Below, one piece after another: positions 1 through 6,900 of a stretch of DNA of 10,981 bases. A program made the translations under genes and the position numbers. Numbering within the stretch: the stretch's first letter is position 1; each line of letters opens with the position of its first letter. A model generated the notes under the pieces. That model worked only from the letters and a program-made list of their open reading frames with translations, was not told the DNA's origin and made no database searches. The stretch is from positions 1-10,981 of the forward strand of contig PMZB01000264.1 of assembly GCA_003170575.1 (NCBI GenBank). The letters run 5' to 3'. The stretch is from Chlamydiia bacterium. GTDB taxonomy: Bacteria; Chlamydiota; Chlamydiia; Chlamydiales; FEN-1388.

Positions 1-12
1 TTTTATTACATT

Positions 13-17
13 GAGGA
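13..17 (+). promoter_or_regulatory. Ribosome binding site that sets the pal start
   Basis: GAGGA lies 5 bases before the ATG at 23. This spacing supports ATG 23 as the start of pal rather than the in-frame TTG at 11, which would put the Shine-Dalgarno inside the coding region and add four residues (M-R-N-S) ahead of a normal signal peptide. Confidence 0.75.
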
Positions 18-22
18 ATTCC

Positions 23-736
23 ATGAAGCAGACATATGTGTTACTTGTTCCTGTGTTATTTTTAGTGGGTTTTGGGATTGGCTGCCAACGCTCTCCCGAT
101 GACGTTTGGAATGATACAAAGACAGCAGGCCGGCATGTTGGCCGCGGTGTTGATACACTCGGTGGCAAGCAGGGGTCGTCTCGGCAGATCGTCAATGGCG
201 TTGAGTTTGGTGACGGTGGGCCGATTGCCTTTACGAAAGATCACCGTGATTACACTCCGCTTGACGATGATCAAGGGGCTCTTCAAGTTGGTGATGCAGA
301 GTCGATTCCTGCTCCGAAAGATTCTCCGGGCGAGCCTGGAGGCCCAATTCCAGGAATTGAAGCATTCAAAGATCCTGCTCTTGATCCTGAATTAGCGCCT
401 ATCTTTGAGCATGTGCACTTTGAGTACAATAGCAGCTTTATTAAAGGTGATGAGAACCAGAAAATTGTCCAAAACATCGCCAGTTACATGAAAAGCCATC
501 CACATCTTTACGTCTTTGTGGAAGGCCATTGCGATAAACGCGGTTCGGGCGCCTATAACTTCGCTCTCGGTGCAAACCGGGCCAATGGTGTACGCACGGC
601 CTTGATCCAAGAGGGAGTCTCTCCAGACCACATCTTCACCATTTCGTATGGTAAAGAGAAGCCGTTGTTTGATGAAGAAGGCGAGGAGTTCCACCGCCTG
701 AATCGTCGGGTACAGTTCAAAGTGTATCAGTCATAA
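23..736 (+). CDS. pal: Pal, peptidoglycan-associated outer-membrane lipoprotein (OmpA-like)
   Basis: Pal anchors the outer membrane to peptidoglycan and is a partner of TolB in the Tol-Pal system that draws the envelope together at division. Seen: 237 residues from ATG 23. Residues 1-20 are a lipoprotein signal with a hydrophobic core (YVLLVPVLFLVGFGIG), and Cys21 is the likely lipidated residue, although the lipobox G-I-G-C has Gly where Leu is usual at -3. Residues 22-120 are a hydrophilic, Gly/Pro/Asp-rich spacer. The OmpA C-terminal domain spans about 125-235. Its peptidoglycan-binding signature includes EGHCDKRG (168-174) and the following YNFALGANRAN, with the expected Asp171 and Arg186; the usual GHTD reads GHCD here. 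Context: tolB normally precedes pal, but only 22 bases are visible upstream. A LysM gene follows 14 bases downstream, as in the Chlamydia tolB-pal-CT601 order. Family assignment is secure; lipid attachment is inferred. Confidence 0.93.
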   Translation: MKQTYVLLVPVLFLVGFGIGCQRSPDDVWNDTKTAGRHVGRGVDTLGGKQGSSRQIVNGVEFGDGGPIAFTKDHRDYTPLDDDQGALQVGDAESIPAPKDSPGEPGGPIPGIEAFKDPALDPELAPIFEHVHFEYNSSFIKGDENQKIVQNIASYMKSHPHLYVFVEGHCDKRGSGAYNFALGANRANGVRTALIQEGVSPDHIFTISYGKEKPLFDEEGEEFHRLNRRVQFKVYQS

Positions 737-750
737 GGGAAAGGGAAGAC

Positions 751-1359
751 GTGAAATTGGTTTCTACTCTCTGCGCTGTTCTATGCGCCTGTCACCTGCA
801 TACTGCAGAACAATCGCAGGGAGCCCTGTTGCAGCGCCTTCAGACATGTGAAGTTGAACTGAACATGCTCAGAAACAGCATCTCTACCCAAGAACAGGCC
901 CGGGAGACCCTTGAAAAAGAGGTCTCCGGGCTTCTTCGTGCCACACGCGACTCTCTTTCCGAATCAAGGGATGCGGCTTCTGGTCGTCAAAAAACATTCG
1001 ATTCAGCGCTCGAGAAGTTGACCCAGGATTTGAAGCAGCTCAAAAGCCACTCAAACGAGCTCTCACAGACCATCAATGATGTTTCGAAAACCATCAGCTC
1101 CATGAAAGAGACTGAAGTCAAACAGGGCCAAGCCATCAAAGAGTTGGAACAGGCAATGCGCGCTCTCACCCTTGCCATGGGCGGCAAGCCATCAGGCAAG
1201 GGAAGCGGCAAGTCCACTACCTATACCGTCAAAAGTGGTGATTCTTTAGAAAAAATCGCTCGTGCTCACGGCATGGGTGTCTCAGAGCTTAAAGAACTCA
1301 ATGGACTCAAGAACGCTACGATACGGCCAGGACAGGAGCTGACAGTTCGGTCGCCATGA
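751..1359 (+). CDS. Secreted coiled-coil protein with C-terminal LysM domain
   Basis: A probable periplasmic or envelope protein that binds peptidoglycan through LysM. Seen: 202 residues from a GTG start preceded by AAGGGAAG (741-748). Residues 1-19 form a short signal peptide; a lipobox-like L-C-A-C with Cys14 leaves lipoprotein status open. Residues 25-140 are rich in E, K, Q, S and L with heptad-like spacing and look like a long coiled coil. A Gly/Ser/Lys hinge (144-155) leads to one LysM module at about 157-200 (TYTVKSGDSLEKIA, with the conserved late LNGL and IRPGQEL). Context: it follows pal directly and overlaps murI by ATGA, so it is probably translationally coupled to it. It resembles the LysM protein downstream of pal in Chlamydia (CT601, annotated NlpD-like). 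There is no peptidase M23 domain, so it is not a full NlpD or amidase activator. Its coiled-coil plus envelope role recalls CpoB/YbgF of Tol-Pal operons, but that link is inference. Confidence 0.85.
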   Translation: MKLVSTLCAVLCACHLHTAEQSQGALLQRLQTCEVELNMLRNSISTQEQARETLEKEVSGLLRATRDSLSESRDAASGRQKTFDSALEKLTQDLKQLKSHSNELSQTINDVSKTISSMKETEVKQGQAIKELEQAMRALTLAMGGKPSGKGSGKSTTYTVKSGDSLEKIARAHGMGVSELKELNGLKNATIRPGQELTVRSP

Positions 1360-2153
1360 GCTTTTCCACTTCACCTTCTCCAGTCATTGGAGTCTTTGAT
1401 TCTGGCCTGGGCGGCCTGACCGTTGTCAAGGCTTTGGCATGCAGAGCTCCTGGTATCCCTCTGGTCTATTTTGGAGATACGGCCCGGTTCCCATACGGCA
1501 CAAAGAGTGCAGAGACCATCGTCAGATATTCCAAGGAAAATACCGCCTTCCTCCTTAAGCAGGGGGCTGAGATTATCGTTGTCGCTTGCAATACGGCCTC
1601 TGCTGTTGCTTTGAACCACCTCCAAGCAGCATTTTCTGTCCCAGTATATGGGGTGATCGATCCAGCCGCTCAAAAGGCTGTGGAGATGACGAAAACCGGG
1701 AGAATCGGGGTAATAGGGACACGAAGAACGATAAAGTCAAAGAGCTATACCAAGGCCATTATCGGTCTTCTTCCAGAGGCTCAGGTGACGGCTGTTGCAT
1801 GCCCCTTGTTGGTCTCCCTCATTGAAGAAGGCTGTCCGAGTCAGGAGGCACAACGGTTGTTGCTTCGCGAGTATCTGCGCCCCATGAAAAGGGATTGCAT
1901 TGATACGCTCCTCTTGGGATGCACCCATTATCCCCTGATGGAAGAGATGATCCAAGAAGAGATGGGGGCAGACGTTTCGATTGTTGACCCAGCCAAGACG
2001 TGTGCTGCCCTGATCGCCCCAACAATCCCTGCAGAAAAGGGGGCGGCTTCTGACTACCGGTTTTTTGCCTCCGATGATGCTTCCCGTTTTAAAGCTATTG
2101 GCGAGGCATTTTTAGGGATGAAGATGGGGAAGGTTCTGACGGTCAGTGTGTAA
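1356..2153 (+). CDS. murI: Glutamate racemase MurI
   Basis: Cytosolic, cofactor-independent enzyme that interconverts L- and D-glutamate, supplying D-Glu for the peptidoglycan stem peptide. Seen: 265 residues, a normal family length. The N-terminal FDSGLGGLTVV carries Asp15 and Ser16; VYFGDTARFPYGTKS (37-51) is the second signature; VVACNTAS contains the first catalytic Cys78; SLIEEG has Glu157; LLGCTHYPLM contains the second catalytic Cys189 and His191. All motifs expected for a working enzyme are present. Start: ATG 1356 overlaps the TGA of the LysM gene (ATGA), which suggests translational coupling. metK follows after an 18-base gap. Known biology: Chlamydiaceae lack murI and the DapF of C. 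trachomatis has been reported to make D-Glu, so a dedicated MurI points to an environmental chlamydia or another lineage with a more conventional peptidoglycan pathway. Confidence 0.96.
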   Translation: MSFSTSPSPVIGVFDSGLGGLTVVKALACRAPGIPLVYFGDTARFPYGTKSAETIVRYSKENTAFLLKQGAEIIVVACNTASAVALNHLQAAFSVPVYGVIDPAAQKAVEMTKTGRIGVIGTRRTIKSKSYTKAIIGLLPEAQVTAVACPLLVSLIEEGCPSQEAQRLLLREYLRPMKRDCIDTLLLGCTHYPLMEEMIQEEMGADVSIVDPAKTCAALIAPTIPAEKGAASDYRFFASDDASRFKAIGEAFLGMKMGKVLTVSV

Positions 2154-2160
2154 GGGCCCT

Positions 2161-2167
2161 AAGGAGG
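2161..2167 (+). promoter_or_regulatory. Strong ribosome binding site of metK
   Basis: AAGGAGG is a near-perfect anti-16S match 4 bases before ATG 2172. It is the strongest Shine-Dalgarno in the left cluster and fixes the metK start. It suggests metK is translated independently of murI although the two are probably co-transcribed. Confidence 0.8.
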
Positions 2168-2171
2168 CGAT

Positions 2172-3308
2172 ATGCTGCATTTCGATGTTTCAGAGGGGAT
2201 TGCACGAGGCCATCCAGATAAAATCGCAGATCAGATCTCAGATGCCATCCTTGATGCCTGTCTTCGCCAGGATCCGTCCAGCCGCGTTGCTGTAGAGACC
2301 CTTGTGTCCCATGGCCTGGTGGCGATCGGAGGAGAAGTCACCACATCAGCCCATTTTGATCCCGAGAAGATCGTCAAAGAAGTGCTCCATGATATCGGGT
2401 ATGAGGGGGAGATGTTTCAAGACTTTCTCTCCCGCCTCCATGTTGTAACGATGCTGTGTGAGCAGTCTCCGGATATCTCCCAATCTGTTGGGAAAAAGGG
2501 TATGGGTACCAGTGTGGCGGCTGGAGATCAAGGGACTACCAATGGTTTTGCCTGCACTGATACCCCAACGCTCATGCCTCGTTCCTACGAGATTGCTCGG
2601 TCAATCGTCAAAGAAGTTCAAGCCTTGCGAACAGGTGATATGGCCACTTTGCTCGGACCTGATGGGAAAACACAGGTTGCCATTGATCTTGGAACAGCTG
2701 AAAAAAAAGGTGGGTCGGTTGTACTTTCGTGGCAGCACCATGAAAAAGCCTCTCTCGAAGAGGTCCGCGCCATTCTTGGTCCCGTGGTCACTCGGGTATC
2801 AGAGGAGTATGGTTTTTCCCCAGACACCGTTCTTATCAACCCTTCAGGCCGTTTTGTCCTTGGAGGGCCATTGGCTGACACTGGTCTGACAGGCCGAAAA
2901 CAGATAGCGGATAGCTATGGGTCGAGTGTTCGACACGGTGGCGGGGCCTATTCGGGTAAGGATGCCACCAAAGTGGACCGTACTGGAGCCTATATGGCAC
3001 GATATGTAGCCAAACATGTGGTCGCAGCAGGGCTTGCCGCCATATGCGAAATCCAGCTCATTTTTTCCATTGGACGGGCTACTCCTTTGGCCATAGGGAT
3101 CGACTGTTTTGGAACAGAAAAACGCCCCTTGGCTCAGCTGAAGAAGGCTATCGAGAAAACGTTTGCCTTTTCTGTGAGTGAAATGATTCAAGAGTTGCGT
3201 TTAACAACGCCCTTCTTCCAAACAACAGCCCATGGGGGCCATTTTGGCCGTGAGGAGTTCCCGTGGGAACAGCTCCCTCATCTTGATGCGCTCGTGCGAT
3301 TTCTTTAA
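2172..3308 (+). CDS. metK: S-adenosylmethionine synthetase MetK
   Basis: Makes S-adenosylmethionine from methionine and ATP with release of phosphate and diphosphate; a cytosolic enzyme and the cell's methyl donor source. Seen: 378 residues, close to the ~384 of E. coli MetK. Motifs in order: GHPDKIADQISDAILDA with His14, Asp16 and Lys17; VETLV with Glu42, the likely K+ ligand; AAGDQG (116-121), the ATP-binding hexapeptide, with Ala in place of the first Gly of GAGDQG; INPSGRFVLGGPLADTGLTGRK (around 222-243) with Asp236 and Lys243; RHGGGAYSGKDATKVDR (254-270), the phosphate-binding loop; and the terminal GGHFGREEFPWE. Start set by the strong RBS at 2161. The stop codon lies at the very edge of a long palindrome starting at 3307, a possible terminator. 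Chlamydiaceae lack MetK and import SAM, so this gene is informative about lineage. I see no frameshift or missing catalytic residue. Confidence 0.96.
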   Translation: MLHFDVSEGIARGHPDKIADQISDAILDACLRQDPSSRVAVETLVSHGLVAIGGEVTTSAHFDPEKIVKEVLHDIGYEGEMFQDFLSRLHVVTMLCEQSPDISQSVGKKGMGTSVAAGDQGTTNGFACTDTPTLMPRSYEIARSIVKEVQALRTGDMATLLGPDGKTQVAIDLGTAEKKGGSVVLSWQHHEKASLEEVRAILGPVVTRVSEEYGFSPDTVLINPSGRFVLGGPLADTGLTGRKQIADSYGSSVRHGGGAYSGKDATKVDRTGAYMARYVAKHVVAAGLAAICEIQLIFSIGRATPLAIGIDCFGTEKRPLAQLKKAIEKTFAFSVSEMIQELRLTTPFFQTTAHGGHFGREEFPWEQLPHLDALVRFL

Positions 3309-3467
3309 ACCCAAGTTGCCACCTATAACCAAGGAGCGACTTCCTTGGGCGGAGCATCTGATGCGCTTTTTGTCTCGCCAAGGGAACACCATTGGCTTCG
3401 ACAAAAATCGCACCATCTGCTCCGCCCAAGATCGTCCCTCCTGGGATATAGGTAGCAACTTGGGTTT
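3307..3467. repeat. Imperfect 161-nt palindrome immediately after metK
   Basis: A long inverted repeat with arms of about 75-80 bases and a tip near 3387. Perfectly paired blocks are 3307-3319 with 3455-3467 (13 bp), 3321-3327 with 3447-3453 (7 bp), 3332-3336 with 3438-3442, 3344-3356 with 3418-3430 (13 bp) and 3367-3373 with 3401-3407 (7 bp). Between them are single mismatches and a few short ones of 2-3 bases. The left arm begins within the metK TAA. There is no T-run right after it. It could be a transcription terminator or mRNA-stabilising hairpin, or a MITE-like insertion that supplied the metK stop. Which one cannot be told from a single copy. Confidence 0.85.
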
Positions 3468-3534
3468 CAATACAGGCAATCGATCGAAGAAGTCAGTGGC
3501 CCACTCACCCTCGTTGTGCATTGATAACGTGAGC

Positions 3535-3696
3535 TATACACATTTCAGTTCAAGAATCGGTTTTTGCCTTCGCCAAAGCCCTCAGATTCGGGTCCGAAAA
3601 ACAGCCCCTATATCCTATAGTGGGCTTGTTTTTCGGACCCGAATCCGCGGCCCCTGGCTTTGGCAAAATTCCGATTCTTGAACTGAAATGCGTATA
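3535..3696. repeat. Near-perfect 162-nt palindrome
   Basis: A long inverted repeat that pairs almost to its centre at 3614. Perfect blocks include 3541-3560 with 3671-3690 (20 bp), 3572-3580 with 3656-3664 (9 bp), 3585-3601 with 3629-3645 (17 bp) and, at the tip, CTATA 3608-3612 with TATAG 3616-3620 around a 3-base loop (TCC). Flanking TATAC/GTATA extends the outer arms to 3535 and 3696. A transcript of either strand could fold into one very long hairpin. It has no protein-coding signal and no transposase. Possible roles are a bidirectional terminator, a structured RNA, or a MITE/REP-like element; a T-run follows only about 15 bases downstream, so it is not a textbook intrinsic terminator. 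Confidence 0.9.
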
Positions 3697-3812
3697 TATG
3701 CCAATAATGTTTTTTTTTCAACAACACTGTCCAAGTTCGAACAAGGAGAAGGTAATCCCTCAATTCTTGGGCAACACGCGTCATCCTGTACGGTTTTTTT
3801 GTGTCGTTCATG

Positions 3813-3825
3813 TATAATTCGCCCC
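3813..3825 (+). promoter_or_regulatory. Putative tRNA-Arg promoter: -10 box and GC-rich discriminator
   Basis: A perfect TATAAT (3813-3818) lies 9 bases before the first tRNA, so transcription would begin about 3 bases upstream of its 5' end. The discriminator is GC-rich (GCCCC at 3821-3825), as is typical of stringently controlled stable-RNA promoters in bacteria. No good -35 hexamer is visible at 16-18 bases spacing; the stretch there reads roughly TGTACGGTTT. Inference from sequence only. Confidence 0.6.
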
Positions 3826-3827
3826 GT

Positions 3828-3900
3828 GTTCCCGTAGCTCAGTGGATAGAGCGGTTGCCTCCGGAGCAACAGGCCGCACGTTCAATCCGTGCCGGGAACG
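3828..3900 (+). tRNA. tRNA-Arg, anticodon CCG
   Basis: Complete 73-nt cloverleaf decoding CGG. Acceptor GTTCCCG (3828-3834) pairs with CGGGAAC (3893-3899), with discriminator G3900. D stem GCTC/GAGC, anticodon stem GTTGC/GCAAC around loop CTCCGGA with anticodon CCG at 3861-3863, variable loop AGGCC, T stem GCACG/CGTGC with loop TTCAATC. A20 in the D loop and C35 are the known arginine identity elements, and G37 suits a codon starting with C. The CCA end is not encoded. It is first of a tandem pair, 12 bases before the next tRNA, probably co-transcribed from the TATAAT at 3813. Confidence 0.97.
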
Positions 3901-3912
3901 ACAGTTCTTTTT

Positions 3913-3985
3913 GTCCTCGTAGCTCAGTGGATAGAGCGGTCGCCTCCTAAGCGACAGGCCGCGCGTTCAATTCGCGCCGGGGATG
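3913..3985 (+). tRNA. tRNA-Arg, anticodon CCT
   Basis: Complete 73-nt cloverleaf decoding AGG. Acceptor GTCCTCG (3913-3919) pairs with CGGGGAT (3978-3984) with two G-U wobbles, discriminator G3985. Anticodon stem GTCGC/GCGAC around loop CTCCTAA with anticodon CCT at 3946-3948; T36-A37 fits a t6A-modified tRNA for an A-starting codon. Variable loop AGGCC, T stem GCGCG/CGCGC. A20 and C35 are the arginine identity elements. No encoded CCA. It is about 85% identical to the preceding tRNA (11 differences in 73). The stop codon of the convergent giant gene begins 5 bases past its 3' end, so there is little room for a separate terminator. Confidence 0.97.
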
Positions 3986-3990
3986 CTTTT

Positions 3991-6900
3991 CTAAGCATTC
4001 AATCGCATGATATCCTCAATCATCTCAGGAGTTACTTTTTTCGTCCCCTGCAGTGTAAGAGCATGTTGTTCAAGCGTTTTTCTGCGAGGATCTTCGCTTT
4101 CAAGTGACGTGAGAAGTTGTTTGAGAAGATCAGTTATCAAGCTCACTCCACGATCCGTGACAATTCCCCCAATGATCGCTTGTGTGCCGATGGATTCTGG
4201 GCGGGCCACTGTGAGGTATTTTTCATAGAACTCCCATACTTTTGAGAAGCCATCTTCTCCGAGGGAGAGGCACCAAGCGATAAAAGCTAGCTGCTCGGTA
4301 CGCGTCAAGCTGGTATTACCCATAAGCACTTTTGCTTGGACGCGCGTGATGAGGAAATTGGGGTCTTTTTCTAGCTTTCCCTCGAGCTCTTTCGATGATT
4401 CATGAGAATAGAGAGTTCCTGAATGAATATTCGCCAGAACCATCTCGTATCTATTTTTCTCTTTCAAGAAGGAAGACTCCAGAAAGTCAGTAGCATCTTG
4501 CTGGCTCAGCAGAATCGTTCTCAAAGAGCCGTCTGTACGGTCTCGCACGCAAAGCATGTACGCACCAGGTGCAGAATACTTAGTAAATGGTGAATACTTA
4601 TCTAGATAACATGGAAAAAGGTTCATGCTCGTGAAGAAATGAGCTGAGAAAAATGGTGCAAATTTTGCCCCTTCAGGCTTCATTTCAAACATGTTCTTTA
4701 TTGACGTCACAGGAGCTTGCTTCACAATTTTTTCGTCATATGGTGGAGCTGCTTCTTTAAAATTCTCTCCCTTCCCCAATAGCTCTAAATACTCTTTAAA
4801 GTTTAACTCCTTACCATGCCTCCAGTCACTGTGGTCACTTGTCTCACTGCTGGCTTGCAGTTGTACCTGAGTCTGCGTCTGTGTCGAAACTTGAATTTGT
4901 ACTGCGGTACTTGTGTCTTGAGGAACTTCTTGAACTTGGGCTGGCAACACTTCTTGCATAGATGCAGCAAGGTCGTTCAGTTTTTGGTGAAAATCAGAAA
5001 CATACCCTTTATGTATCAAATAAGCTGCAGGCCCAGATGATTCAAGTCTTTCATTGAACTGCGATAGAGCGTCAGCAGTTGGCTGCTCATGGACTTGCGC
5101 TCCATAAAGCTGGAACAAATCTTGTTGTTTTTCAAAAGAGAAAAGGTCCTTACACTCTTGATAGGCTTCTCTCACATCCTTTGAAAGAAAGGCTTGAAAA
5201 GCGCCTTGCTGAAGAAAACCTTCTGCGTCATTTTTAAAGGCACGGTAATTATTTACGCCCTGGAGTTCGATCTGATTACATATCGTAAAGGCAATAATGT
5301 GTTCGTTTGTCAAAGGCTCATCTTTGATCTGAAGAGTTTTTCGAATGATCTTTGCAGTTTCCCGATCAACCGCCAATTGACATGTTTGTCCCTTATCCAA
5401 TCCACGCAGTCTCCAACACCCTTGCGCCACATCTCGAAAAATCGTGTCCTTGCCGATGATCACGACACACTTGGCATCTTGGCGTACTTGAAGATCGGCT
5501 CCTGTTGTAAAAGGCTTTGCCCAGTAGGCTGTCAGCTTATCTTTGGGTAATGTGCATTCTTGAAGAGGGTACGGAGCTTTATTTCGCTCGAGCACACATT
5601 TTTGTTTTTGGGCGTTATAAAAAATAACCCCCTTAATTTCCTGAGGATCTGACTTTGCTAAGATCTTCTGCGCAATGGCTTGGCCTTGATAATCAACAAG
5701 TTTTCCCGCAATATCAATAACCCCTTCATTTGGCTGAAGCAATGTTTCCAGATCATCAAACTCTCTTGAAGGCGCTACATCTTCCAGTAAAATGCTTGCA
5801 GTTTTTCCTACGGATTCTGCCTGTGGGCTTGTATGCACACAAAGTGGATAGGTATCTTTATTCCACACAGTCCCAGAAACCCCAAAAACCTCAAACAGAA
5901 GGGAGTAGATGAGTGAACTCGTCCGTTGATAGGAAGTAGGCCTGTTAAGCTTGCGCAAATACACTTCCCTAATAAAGCGCACCTTATTCTCAGGGGAACC
6001 TTTAAACGAGCCAACTATTTTCTTTGTTGCCTCAAATTTAGACTCTGTACATATAGATCTGGCTATCTCGTCCCCAAGGAATGAGCGTATCCAAACGATT
6101 TCAGAAAATTTCATGACATCGCATGATGGGTTATTCAGCAATTCATCGCTTACCTTTAGTTTAATACTACTTACCCACTCTTGGATTACAGCCTCTAATT
6201 TTTCAGAAGATGCACCCATATACATCTGAAACGTGCAACAGACCTCTTCCAGGTCATGGCCAAAACGGGAATTTGGCAGCGGCATCCCTGCTTCATATTT
6301 AACAGCATACGGAGCATCTTTTTCTCCAGCTTCTCCATAATGAACGCCGAGGACTCGTGTAAAGGTTTCTGGAATGATCTGCCGAATCTCTTTGCAACAG
6401 ACAGCCAACACCCCGCGAGACGCGACAAGTTGTTCAATCTCTTTTTCAGATCGATTTCCTGAAAGATATTCCTTGATAAGTGGAATATTATTTTTGACCT
6501 CTTCTTGTATCTTGGGATCTGCAGTTTTTGTCAGACTTTCTACAATTTTATCAACCAGTATGGGACTTTCTTTTTCCAAAAATTCATTTTTTTTCTTAGA
6601 TTCGACTGGCATGACAGCCAAAAATTGATACAGCTGACAAGAAATATCTAATACTACAGGGTCAATAGGTCGCAGCTCGGCAGTTGCCAAAAGGTGCTCT
6701 TTCAGCACATCCCACGTAGAATCAACCTCATCAAATACAGCTCTTCCATGAGCTATAAATTGAGTAAAGATAGACTGATACAGGGCAATTTTCTCATCCG
6801 TTTCTTTCGAAGCAGGCCTGGAAAGAGTCGAAAGAAAATCCAAGACTAAACCACTGATTTCTCTTGGCGTACATATCAGGATTCCTTTCTCGTCGAACGT

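Larger units (their letters stand above)
3309..3827. other. Intergenic region between metK and tRNA-Arg, no credible gene
   Basis: Open frames here run through the arms of the two palindromes in both directions, lack good ribosome binding sites and read as mirror images of each other, so I do not call them genes. The region holds two long palindromes separated by 67 bases, then about 130 bases with a T9 run near 3711-3719, a weak 7-bp stem pairing 3729-3735 with 3766-3772, and the tRNA promoter. Confidence 0.75.

Noticed and set aside
1..14. TGA at 12-14 as the stop codon of an upstream tolB
   Set aside because: Position and gene order would fit, but only three or four codons are visible, too few to support a partial gene.
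11..22. TTG at 11 as start of pal
   Set aside because: It precedes the signal peptide by four residues and would bury the GAGGA ribosome binding site; ATG 23 fits better.
2701..2708. A8 tract in metK, with similar 8-base tracts in the giant gene near 6587-6594 and 7933-7940, as programmed slippage or frameshift sites
   Set aside because: Each tract encodes normal in-frame Lys codons within intact reading frames, with no stop nearby that slippage would bypass.
3232..3681. Open frame of 149 codons on the + strand and overlapping minus-strand frames over 3148-3521 and 3608-3869
   Set aside because: They run through the palindrome arms, the end of metK or the tRNA-Arg gene, have no convincing ribosome binding sites, and exist in mirror-image form on both strands. 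I see no family resemblance.
3711..3772. T-run plus 7-bp stem as an independent intrinsic terminator
   Set aside because: The stem (3729-3735 with 3766-3772) comes after the T-run on the + strand, has a 30-base loop and includes a wobble; on the minus strand the A/T run is too far from it.
3983..3998. 6-bp hairpin (ATGCTT/AAGCAT) as a terminator for the tRNAs or the giant gene
   Set aside because: It is short, has no following T-run on either strand and includes the tRNA acceptor end, so it would compete with tRNA folding.
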